A stretch of DNA of 5,067 bases from JBQCHF01 sp051953655 (lineage in GTDB: Bacteria; Actinomycetota; Actinomycetes; Motilibacterales; Motilibacteraceae). Of the stretch, positions 1 to 5,067 are shown piece by piece. The notes under the pieces are model-generated. The model was not told the DNA's origin. It searched no databases and saw nothing but the letters and a program-made list of their open reading frames with translations. The stretch covers positions 1 through 5,067 of the forward strand of contig JBQCIO010000314.1 in assembly GCA_051953655.1 (NCBI GenBank), in the 5' to 3' direction. Made by a program: the position numbers and the translations under genes. Numbering within the stretch: the stretch's first letter is position 1; the number at the start of each line of letters is the position of its first letter.

Positions 1-21
1 CCCCCACCCCCAGAGCCCGGG

Positions 22-1077
22 TCAGGCGTCGGTGGCGAGCAGCTCGGTGAGCGCGGCGTCGACCTGCTCGGAGTAGGTGGGGCCGAGGGCGAACAGCGAC
101 GCGTGGCCGTGGATGTCCTCGATCACCCGCAGCTCGCTGCCCGGGATCAGCGCCTGCTCGGCGGCGCAGTCCTCCGGCGGGAAGAACCGGTCGGTGCTGA
201 TCGGGAGCACGAAGGTCTTGGCCGTGATCCGGCCGAGCGCGGCGGCGAGGTCGCCGCCGGTGTGCCGGCTGACGTCGCCGTGCTGCCACTTCCAGGCCAT
301 CGCCACCAGGTCGCCGGGGTCCATCGGCAGGAAGTAGGCCTCCAGGAAGCCGGCGACGAAGTCGTCGGCGCTGTTGAAGCCGAGGTCGCGCCACGTCTCC
401 TGGTTCCAGAACGCGGTGCAGAAGCCGGACAGCGCGAACGTGGTGGCGTGCCGACGGAGGCCGCGGTGGACGTCGCTGGAGGCGGCGTAGAAGCCGTCGT
501 CGTAGGCGGGGTCGGAGACCATCGAGTCGACGAAGGTCTGGGCGAGGATCCGGCAGTGGTCGAGGTTCTTCGCAGTGCCGGCCAGCGCGGCGGCGCGGGC
601 CACCTTGTCCGGGAAGCGCACCGCCCACTCGTAGGTCTGCTGCGCGCCCATCGACCCGCCGAAGACCAGCGCCAGGCGCTCGATGCCGAAGGTCTGGCGG
701 AGGAACCGCTCCTGGGCGACGACGTCGTCGCCGATGCGCACGCGCGGCCAGCGGCCGCGGCCGTAGGGGCCGTCGGTGGTGTGGGGGGAGGTGCCCAGCC
801 CGCTGCCGAGCTGGTTGACCAGCACGATGAAGTACTTCTCCGGGTCCAGCGCCCGGCCCGCGCCGACGTAGGTGTCGCGCATGATGCTGTGGTTGCCGGA
901 GTACCAGGTGGTGATCAGGACGGCGTTGTCCTTGGCCTCGTTGAGCGTGCCGAGGGTCTGGTAGGCCAGCTGCACGCCGCGCAGCGTGAGGCCCTCCTCG
1001 AGCACCAGGTCGCCGATGTCGGCCAGCTCGTAGGGGCCGTGGACGTCGTGGGAGTAGTACGGGTTGTCGACTGGCAC
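22..1077 (-). CDS. Alpha/beta hydrolase of the homoserine O-acetyltransferase (MetX)-like superfamily, substrate unknown
   Basis: Predicted cytoplasmic alpha/beta-hydrolase of 351 residues from the GTG at 1077, close to the usual 340-380 for MetX-like proteins. The nucleophile elbow is GGSMGAQQ with Ser142. A plausible triad is completed by Asp296 (in STDRFFPP) and His325 (in DIHGHASLF). The order Ser, late Asp, C-terminal GH-His and the flanking EWAVRFPDKV are typical of homoserine/serine acetyltransferases. True MetX proteins normally have GGSMGGMQ at the elbow, HALTG near the oxyanion hole and NLLGGCxGSTGP; here these are GGSMGAQQ, TTWYSGNH and NQLGSGLGTSPH. I therefore infer a paralogous acyltransferase or hydrolase rather than the methionine-pathway enzyme. 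The GTG start is chosen because a GGAG lies 6 bases upstream and because the 61 codons in frame above it (to 1260) are Pro/Arg-rich with no domain character. There is no signal peptide or membrane segment. Superfamily is confident; substrate is not. Confidence 0.85.
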   Translation of the reverse strand: MPVDNPYYSHDVHGPYELADIGDLVLEEGLTLRGVQLAYQTLGTLNEAKDNAVLITTWYSGNHSIMRDTYVGAGRALDPEKYFIVLVNQLGSGLGTSPHTTDGPYGRGRWPRVRIGDDVVAQERFLRQTFGIERLALVFGGSMGAQQTYEWAVRFPDKVARAAALAGTAKNLDHCRILAQTFVDSMVSDPAYDDGFYAASSDVHRGLRRHATTFALSGFCTAFWNQETWRDLGFNSADDFVAGFLEAYFLPMDPGDLVAMAWKWQHGDVSRHTGGDLAAALGRITAKTFVLPISTDRFFPPEDCAAEQALIPGSELRVIEDIHGHASLFALGPTYSEQVDAALTELLATDA

Positions 1078-1083
1078 CGCGGA

Positions 1084-1087
1084 CTCC
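1084..1087 (-). promoter_or_regulatory. Ribosome binding site deciding the GTG start of the MetX-like gene
   Basis: Minus-strand GGAG (in ACGGAGTCC) sits six bases before the GTG at 1077-1075. This is good Shine-Dalgarno spacing and is the main reason to prefer this start over the in-frame GTG/ATG at 1260/1257. Confidence 0.6.
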
Positions 1088-1165
1088 GTCGTCTCTCGTC
1101 GCGGCCCTGGGGGGCGGGCCGGGGAGGGCGATGCTGGCAGCCGGTCCGGGCGGGGACAAGGAGTC

Positions 1166-1180
1166 GTCTCAGGTTGAGAC
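1166..1180. repeat. Perfect 6-3-6 inverted repeat, possible operator
   Basis: GTCTCA, three bases (GGT on the plus strand), then TGAGAC: a perfect six-base inverted repeat about 90 bases before the MetX-like start. It could be a binding site for a dimeric repressor or a short RNA hairpin. It does not match the TAGAC-N6-GTCTA site known for the corynebacterial sulfur regulator McbR. Only one copy is seen, so function is inference. Confidence 0.35.
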
Positions 1181-1272
1181 ACCGATCGTGACGGCGGTCC
1201 GACCCAGGCACGTGCTCGCCGACCGAGGCGGATTCGTCGGGGTGGGCGAGGAAGCATCACGGGGCCGTGATC

Positions 1273-1286
1273 GCTCCGGGCGGAGC
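1273..1286 (-). terminator. Weak hairpin after the carboxypeptidase gene, possible terminator
   Basis: Minus-strand GCTCC, GCCC loop, GGAGC forms a five-base GC-only stem about 26 bases past the carboxypeptidase stop codon. There is no U tract. It is short, so it may be a weak terminator or a 3' stabilising hairpin, or chance in GC-rich DNA. Confidence 0.3.
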
Positions 1287-1311
1287 CGGGGGTGAGCGGC
1301 CCGGGTCAGGG

Positions 1312-2502
1312 TCAGGGGCGGGGGAGGGTGGAGCGGCCGGTGCGGCGGCGGACGACGACGCGGCGGCGGGCGACCACGGCGCCACCGCCGGCGGCCAGCA
1401 CCAGGCCGGCGGCGAGCCAGCCGCTGCCCGCGCTGGACTCCTGGCGGGGAGCGGCGGCGACCGGCTGGGAGGGGACGGCGCGGGCCGCGGTGTCGCTCAG
1501 CGGCGGCTGCTGGGTGCTGAGCGGGTCGACCAGCTGACCCACGGGCTGGACCTTGTCGGCGTTGGCGAAGGCCCAGTCGGTGAGCTTCGCCGCGTCCTTC
1601 CAGGTGTTGTAGCCGTCGTACATGAGGGTGACGAGCACGGTGCGACCGTTGCGGCGGGCGGCGGTGATGAGGGTGTTCTGCGCCTTGGTGGTGTAGCCGT
1701 TCTTGATGCCCAGCGCGCCGTCGTAGTTCAGAACGAACTTCTGCTCGGTCCAGATCTGGAAGGTGGGACGCTTCGCGCCGGCCGGCACCACCTTGCCGGG
1801 GAAGTCGGACTTGATCATCCCGGCGTAGTGCATGATCTGCGGGCTGCTCAGGGCCGCGCGGCCGAACAGCGCGAGGTCGTAGGCCGAGCTGAGCTGGCCC
1901 TTCTCGTCCAGGCCGGTCGGGTTGACGACGGTGGTGTCCTTCGCCTGCAGGTCGGTGATCTCGGCCCGCATCTGGGCCAGGGTGGGCTCAAGGCCGCCGT
2001 TCGCCTCGGCCAGGGTGTTGATCGCGTCGTTGCCCGAGCGCAGGAACACCGCCTCCCACAGCTGGTCGATCGTGTAGGTGCCGTTGGGCACGATCCCGAC
2101 CCGGCTGCCCTCGATGTTGGCGTCGTCCCAGGTGGCCGTGACCACCCGGTCGCGGTCGAGCTTGTCGATCAGGGTGAGCGCGGTCAGCGTCTTGAGGGTG
2201 CTGGCCGGGTAGAGCCGCAGGTGCGCGGCCTTGGCGCCCAGCACCTCGCCGGTGTCGCCGTCGGCCACGACCCACGCCTTGGCGCCCACGGCGGGCGGCG
2301 CCGGGACGCCCGCCGGGCGGGAGACCACCACGCCGGTGGAGGCCAGCCGCGGCCCGCCGACGACGTCGGTGGCGGTGGTGGCGGTGGTGGCGTCGGCGCG
2401 GGCGGGGGAGCCGGCGGCCAGGGGCAGCGCGGCGGCGCAGAGAGTGGCGGCCAGCGCGAGCAGGGTGGAAGTGCCGCGGCGCGGCGAGAGGAAGCGGGAC
2501 AT
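1312..2502 (-). CDS. D-alanyl-D-alanine carboxypeptidase (peptidase S11, PBP5-type), secreted and membrane-anchored
   Basis: Serine DD-carboxypeptidase that removes the terminal D-Ala from peptidoglycan pentapeptides outside the cytoplasmic membrane. The 396-residue protein starts with a Sec-type signal peptide: basic MSRFLSPRRG, hydrophobic residues 13-30, likely cleavage after ARA (36) or ADA (38). The penicillin-binding catalytic domain spans about 66-315 with the three family motifs: S101-T-L-K104 (nucleophile Ser101, Lys104), S156-G-N158, and K267-N-G269 in place of the classical KTG. NPTGLDEKGQLSSAYDLALFGRA (194-216, split here by eye) is a standard S11 block. A Pro/Ala/Ser linker (about 325-360) leads to one hydrophobic segment (361-378) and an Arg-rich cytoplasmic tail, giving a C-terminal anchor rather than the amphipathic helix of E. 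coli PBP5. No PBP5 C-terminal beta domain is evident. The ATG at 2502 is the only sensible start, since an in-frame stop lies nine codons upstream. It lacks a clear Shine-Dalgarno. Penicillin sensitivity is expected for the family. Confidence 0.93.
   Translation of the reverse strand: MSRFLSPRRGTSTLLALAATLCAAALPLAAGSPARADATTATTATDVVGGPRLASTGVVVSRPAGVPAPPAVGAKAWVVADGDTGEVLGAKAAHLRLYPASTLKTLTALTLIDKLDRDRVVTATWDDANIEGSRVGIVPNGTYTIDQLWEAVFLRSGNDAINTLAEANGGLEPTLAQMRAEITDLQAKDTTVVNPTGLDEKGQLSSAYDLALFGRAALSSPQIMHYAGMIKSDFPGKVVPAGAKRPTFQIWTEQKFVLNYDGALGIKNGYTTKAQNTLITAARRNGRTVLVTLMYDGYNTWKDAAKLTDWAFANADKVQPVGQLVDPLSTQQPPLSDTAARAVPSQPVAAAPRQESSAGSGWLAAGLVLAAGGGAVVARRRVVVRRRTGRSTLPRP
2368..2391 (-). 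repeat. Nine-base tandem repeat coding for Ala-Thr-Thr units just after the signal peptide
   Basis: The plus strand reads GGTGGTGGC units (2.7 copies). Read on the minus strand they encode ATTATTAT at residues 38-45 of the carboxypeptidase, immediately after the predicted signal cleavage site. Because the unit is nine bases, copy-number change would keep the frame and only alter linker length. Confidence 0.5.
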
Positions 2503-2511
2503 CGCGGGCTC

Positions 2512-2517
2512 AGGGTA
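2512..2517 (-). promoter_or_regulatory. Candidate -10 element for a near-leaderless carboxypeptidase transcript
   Basis: Minus-strand TACCCT fits the actinobacterial TANNNT -10 pattern and ends nine bases before the ATG at 2502. A start site six to nine bases beyond it would fall at or within a few bases of the ATG, consistent with the absence of a Shine-Dalgarno. No good -35 hexamer is seen 17-18 bases upstream, so this is tentative. Confidence 0.22.
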
Positions 2518-2604
2518 ACCGGCCGGTCACGGTGGAGCAGGTAGAACCGGGCGAGAAGGTGCGAGCCGCCACCGATCGGCGCGTCGTCGGGGCAGGAAGC
2601 GCCG

Positions 2605-2646
2605 CGCGCCGCCGCCGACCCCGCGCAGGGGGCCGACGACGGCGCG
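2605..2646 (-). terminator. Strong GC-rich hairpin, likely terminator of the sdh operon
   Basis: Read on the minus strand, an 18-base arm (2646-2629), a six-base loop CTGCGC and a second 18-base arm (2622-2605) pair along their whole length: 15 Watson-Crick pairs and three G-U wobbles. In plus-strand RNA those three positions would be A-C mismatches, so the structure is directional and suited to transcripts coming from sdhB, whose stop codon ends 25 bases before the stem. There is no U tract after it, which is common for terminators in high-GC actinomycetes. It could also stabilise the 3' end of the sdh mRNA. Confidence 0.7.
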
Positions 2647-2671
2647 ACGGTGGTGGAGCGGTGGGCTCGGG

Positions 2672-3433
2672 TCAGACGCGGCGGAAGATCAGCGCGCGCT
2701 TGACCTCCTGGATCGCCTTGGTCACCTGGATGCCGCGCGGGCAGGCCTCGGTGCAGTTGAAGGTCGTGCGGCAGCGCCACACGCCCTCCTTCTCGTTGAG
2801 GATCTCCAGGCGCTGCTCGGCGCCGTCGTCGCGGCTGTCGAAGATGAACCGGTGCGCGTTGACGATGGCCGCCGGGCCGAAGTACTGCCCGTCGGTCCAG
2901 TACACCGGGCACGACGTGGTGCACGCGGCGCACAGGATGCACTTGGTGGTGTCGTCGAAGCGCTCGCGCTCGGCCTGGCTCTGCAGCCGCTCCCGGGTGG
3001 GCTCGTTGCCCTGGGTGATGAGGAACGGCATGACGTCGCGGTAGGCCGCGAAGAACGGCTCCATGTCCACGACGAGGTCCTTGAGCAGCGGCAGGCCCTT
3101 GATCGCCTCGATGGTGATCGGGTCCTCGGGGCTGACGTCCTTGACCAGCGTCTTGCAGGCCAGCCGGTTGCGGCCGTTGATCCGCATGGCGTCGGAGCCG
3201 CAGACGCCGTGCGCGCAGGAGCGGCGGAAGGTCAGCGAGCCGTCCTGCTCCCACTTGACCTTGTGCAGCGCGTCGAGCACGCGGTCGGTGGCGTGGGCGG
3301 TGACCTGGTAGTCCTCCCAGTGCGGCTCGGCGTCGCGCTCGGGGTCGAAGCGACGGATCCGCAGGGTGACCGTGAAGGTGGGGACCTCCCCCGCCTGCTG
3401 GGAGGGGGCGGGGGAGTCGACGACGGCTGTCAT
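2672..3433 (-). CDS. sdhB: Succinate dehydrogenase iron-sulfur subunit
   Basis: Electron-transfer subunit of complex II, carrying electrons from the FAD of SdhA through three iron-sulfur clusters to quinone at the cytoplasmic face of the membrane. The protein has 253 residues, a normal length. The N-terminal ferredoxin domain has the [2Fe-2S] ligands Cys73, Cys78, Asp81 and Cys93 (SCAHGVCGSD...LAC). Asp81 replaces the fourth cysteine, as Asp63 does in E. coli SdhB. The C-terminal domain has Cys165-x2-Cys168-x2-Cys171 plus Cys231 for [4Fe-4S] and Cys175, Cys221, Cys227 for [3Fe-4S]. The ATG at 3433 shares its A with the sdhA stop codon (TGATG), so translation is probably coupled. A GGAG lies 11 bases upstream inside sdhA. 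Residues 1-18 are a short Pro/Ser/Ala-rich extension before the beta strands. The gene is last in the operon, followed by a strong hairpin. Confidence 0.97.
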   Translation of the reverse strand: MTAVVDSPAPSQQAGEVPTFTVTLRIRRFDPERDAEPHWEDYQVTAHATDRVLDALHKVKWEQDGSLTFRRSCAHGVCGSDAMRINGRNRLACKTLVKDVSPEDPITIEAIKGLPLLKDLVVDMEPFFAAYRDVMPFLITQGNEPTRERLQSQAERERFDDTTKCILCAACTTSCPVYWTDGQYFGPAAIVNAHRFIFDSRDDGAEQRLEILNEKEGVWRCRTTFNCTEACPRGIQVTKAIQEVKRALIFRRV

Positions 3434-5067
3434 CAGTACTTGCGCTCCATCGGCTGGTAGCGGGTCTGGACGACCGGCTTGTAGTCCAGGCGGATCTCGG
3501 GCGAGCCGTCGGGGCCCTGCACGCGGTACGCCATGGTGTGCCGCATGAAGTTGACGTCGTCGCGGTTCGGGTAGTCCTCGCGGAAGTGGCCGCCGCGGGA
3601 CTCGTTGCGGGCGCGGGCGGAGACGACCAGCACCTCGGCCAGCTCGAGCAGGAAGCCGAGCTCGACGGCCTCGAGCAGGTCGGTGTTGAACCGGGTGCCC
3701 TTGTCCTGCACGGTCACGTTCTTGTAGCGGGCCTTGAGCACCTGGATGTCGGCCTCGGCCTGCTTGAGCGTGGCCTCGGTCCGGTAGACCTGCGCGTTGG
3801 CGTCCATCGTGTTCTGCAGCTCGGTGCGGATGGCCGCCACCCGCTCGCCGCCGTCGCCGGCGCGCATCCGGTCGAGCAGCTCCACGACGCCGGCGGCCGG
3901 GTCCTCGGGCAGGTCGACGAACGGCGCGCCCTGGGCGAACTCCGCGGCGGCGATGCCGGCCCGGCGCCCGAACACGTTGATGTCCAGCAGCGAGTTGGTG
4001 CCCAGCCGGTTGGAGCCGTGCACCGACACGCAGGCGACCTCGCCGGCGGCGTAGAGGCCGGGGATGACGTGCTCGTTGTCCCGCAGCACCTCCGCCTCGA
4101 TGTTGGTCGGCACGCCGCCCATCGCGTAGTGGGCGGTGGGGAAGACCGGCACCGGCTCGGTGTAGGGCTCGACGCCGAGGTAGGTGCGCGCGAACTCGGT
4201 GATGTCCGGCAGCTTGGCGTCGATCTGCTCGCGCGGCAGGTGGGTGAGGTCGAGCAGGACGTAGTCCTTGTTCGGCCCGCAGCCGCGGCCCTCGCGCACC
4301 TCGTTGGCCATGGCCCGGGCGACCATGTCGCGCGGGGCGAGGTCCTTGATGGTGGGGGCGTAGCGCTCCATGAAGCGCTCGCCCTCGCTGTTGCGCAGGA
4401 TGCCGCCCTCGCCGCGCGCGGCTTCGGAGAGCAGGATGCCCAGGCCCGCCAGGCCCGTCGGGTGGAACTGGAAGAACTCCATGTCCTCCAGCGGCAGGCC
4501 CTTGCGCCACACGATGCCCATGCCGTCGCCGGTGAGGGTGTGGGCGTTGGAGGTGGTCTTGAAGACCTTGCCGAACCCGCCGGTGGCGAGGATGACGGCC
4601 TTGGCTTGGAAGACGTGGATCTCGCCGGTGGCCAGCTCGAAGGCGACGACGCCGGCCACGCGCTCCACGCCGTCGACCTCGTTCATGAGCAGGTCGAGGA
4701 CGTAGAACTCGTTGTAGAACTCGACGCCCTTCTTGACGCAGTTCTGGTAGAGCGTCTGGAGGATCATGTGGCCGGTGCGGTCCGCGGCGAAGCAGGACCG
4801 GCGCACGGCGGCCTCGCCGTGGTTGCGGGTGTGGCCGCCGAACCGGCGCTGGTCGATGCGCCCCTCGGGGGTGCGGTTGAACGGCAGGCCCATCTTCTCC
4901 AGGTCGAGGACCGCGTCGATGGCCTCCTTGCACATCACCTCGGCCGCGTCCTGGTCGACGAGGTAGTCGCCGCCCTTGACGGTGTCGAAGGTGTGCCACT
5001 CCCAGTTGTCCTCCTCGACGTTGGCGAGGGCGGCGCACATGCCGCCCTGGGCCGCGCCGGTGTGGGA
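3433..5067 (-). CDS. sdhA: Succinate dehydrogenase flavoprotein subunit, 5' end cut by the window
   Basis: Catalytic subunit of complex II, oxidising succinate to fumarate in the TCA cycle. 544 residues are visible and the frame runs to the window edge. About 40-45 N-terminal residues, including the GxGxxG nucleotide-binding loop, lie outside. Numbering from the edge, His2 in SHTGAAQGG is the covalent FAD attachment histidine (E. coli His45). Other landmarks are the ATGGFG FAD loop (about 161-166), His202 in FHPTG, Glu215 and RGEGG (218-222), the catalytic proton-shuttle Arg246 (E. coli Arg286), His313 in TAHYAMGG and Arg354 in HGSNRLG, the substrate-carboxylate ligands. The C-terminal SdhA helical domain (about 400-520) includes the ESRGGHFREDYP block and ends with MERKY. 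The internal Met at 5040 is not the start, since conserved sequence continues above it. All expected active-site residues in the visible part are intact. sdhC/sdhD should lie upstream. Confidence 0.97.
   Translation of the reverse strand, partial: SHTGAAQGGMCAALANVEEDNWEWHTFDTVKGGDYLVDQDAAEVMCKEAIDAVLDLEKMGLPFNRTPEGRIDQRRFGGHTRNHGEAAVRRSCFAADRTGHMILQTLYQNCVKKGVEFYNEFYVLDLLMNEVDGVERVAGVVAFELATGEIHVFQAKAVILATGGFGKVFKTTSNAHTLTGDGMGIVWRKGLPLEDMEFFQFHPTGLAGLGILLSEAARGEGGILRNSEGERFMERYAPTIKDLAPRDMVARAMANEVREGRGCGPNKDYVLLDLTHLPREQIDAKLPDITEFARTYLGVEPYTEPVPVFPTAHYAMGGVPTNIEAEVLRDNEHVIPGLYAAGEVACVSVHGSNRLGTNSLLDINVFGRRAGIAAAEFAQGAPFVDLPEDPAAGVVELLDRMRAGDGGERVAAIRTELQNTMDANAQVYRTEATLKQAEADIQVLKARYKNVTVQDKGTRFNTDLLEAVELGFLLELAEVLVVSARARNESRGGHFREDYPNRDDVNFMRHTMAYRVQGPDGSPEIRLDYKPVVQTRYQPMERKY

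Larger units (their letters stand above)
1078..1311 (-). other. 234-bp intergenic region upstream of the MetX-like gene
   Basis: This is the non-coding gap between the carboxypeptidase stop (1312-1314) and the GTG at 1077. It stays open in the frame of the MetX-like gene up to 1260, but the translated 61 residues are low-complexity (Arg, Pro, Ser, Thr) and look like translated GC-rich leader. It holds a small hairpin next to the carboxypeptidase stop, a GTCTCA-N3-TGAGAC inverted repeat (1166-1180), a GCACGTGC palindrome (1208-1215) and the ribosome binding site at 1084-1087. I see no clear -35/-10 pair and no match to the conserved core of SAM-I/SAM-IV riboswitches. The promoter of the MetX-like gene presumably lies here. 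Confidence 0.55.

Noticed and set aside
103..1191. A 362-codon plus-strand open frame opposite the MetX-like gene
   Set aside because: The composition is typical of GC-rich antisense shadow, with no motifs, and it conflicts with the well-supported minus-strand gene.
1078..1260. SAM riboswitch upstream of the MetX-like gene
   Set aside because: The region was read for the SAM-I/SAM-IV conserved core, because metX-type genes are often so controlled, but no such core is visible; only short stems occur.
1312..1440. Sortase (LPXTG) anchoring signal at the carboxypeptidase C terminus
   Set aside because: There is a hydrophobic segment and a basic tail but no LPXTG-like motif before it. It is better read as a plain C-terminal membrane anchor.
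2480..2502. Twin-arginine signal in the carboxypeptidase (PRRG near the N terminus)
   Set aside because: The residues after RR are Gly-Thr-Ser rather than the x-hydrophobic-hydrophobic pattern of Tat signals; a Sec signal fits better.
1267..2544. A 425-codon plus-strand open frame opposite the carboxypeptidase
   Set aside because: It is Gly/Ala/Val/Arg-rich with no domain character and lies fully antisense to a well-supported gene; long antisense frames are expected at this GC content.
2184..3254. A 356-codon minus-strand frame spanning the sdhB-carboxypeptidase gap
   Set aside because: It overlaps two real genes in the wrong frame, and the translation is Arg/Pro-rich and low-complexity.
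2672..5038. A 788-codon open frame on the minus strand covering sdhA and continuing into sdhB
   Set aside because: Only the last 253 codons (sdhB) are real. The upstream part is an Arg/Pro/Gly-rich shadow of sdhA in another frame and is not an SdhA-SdhB fusion.
1..5067. Novel multi-gene defence, mobile or biosynthetic system
   Set aside because: All four genes belong to recognised families, there are no transposase, integrase, phage or CRISPR signals, and base composition is uniform. The window looks like ordinary chromosomal housekeeping DNA.

Overview
This window is a GC-rich (about 70% by eye) stretch of bacterial chromosome. The protein sequences and gene order fit a high-GC actinomycete. 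The SdhA/SdhB pair is of the actinobacterial type, and the D-Ala-D-Ala carboxypeptidase has the single C-terminal anchor common in that phylum. A relative of the Geodermatophilaceae is a guess from overall style, not something the sequence proves. All four genes lie on the minus strand, so transcription runs from high to low coordinates.

Layout in the direction of transcription: (1) 5067-3433, sdhA, the succinate dehydrogenase flavoprotein subunit. It is cut by the window edge just upstream of its covalent-FAD histidine. (2) 3433-2672, sdhB, the iron-sulfur subunit, joined to sdhA by a one-base TGATG stop/start overlap. (3) 2671-2503, a 169-bp gap with a strong 18-bp-stem hairpin whose three wobble pairs form only in minus-strand RNA, so it is best read as the terminator of the sdh operon. 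(4) 2502-1312, a secreted, membrane-anchored D-alanyl-D-alanine carboxypeptidase (peptidase S11). (5) 1311-1078, a 234-bp gap with a small hairpin, a 6-3-6 inverted repeat and a ribosome binding site. (6) 1077-22, an alpha/beta hydrolase of the homoserine O-acetyltransferase (MetX)-like superfamily. Its real start is probably a GTG at 1077, not the far end of the open frame at 1260.

The two sdh genes encode the catalytic (soluble) half of respiratory complex II. The membrane anchor genes sdhC/sdhD are not in the window and would be expected upstream of sdhA, beyond 5067. The carboxypeptidase (peptidoglycan trimming) and the MetX-like enzyme have no visible functional link to complex II or to each other, and each appears to be its own transcription unit or loosely linked.

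I found no mobile element, CRISPR array, RNA gene, phage gene or defence-like cassette, and no evidence for a new multi-gene system. The points most worth a second look are the MetX-like enzyme of unassigned substrate, its start codon and upstream leader, and the strand-asymmetric terminator hairpin.
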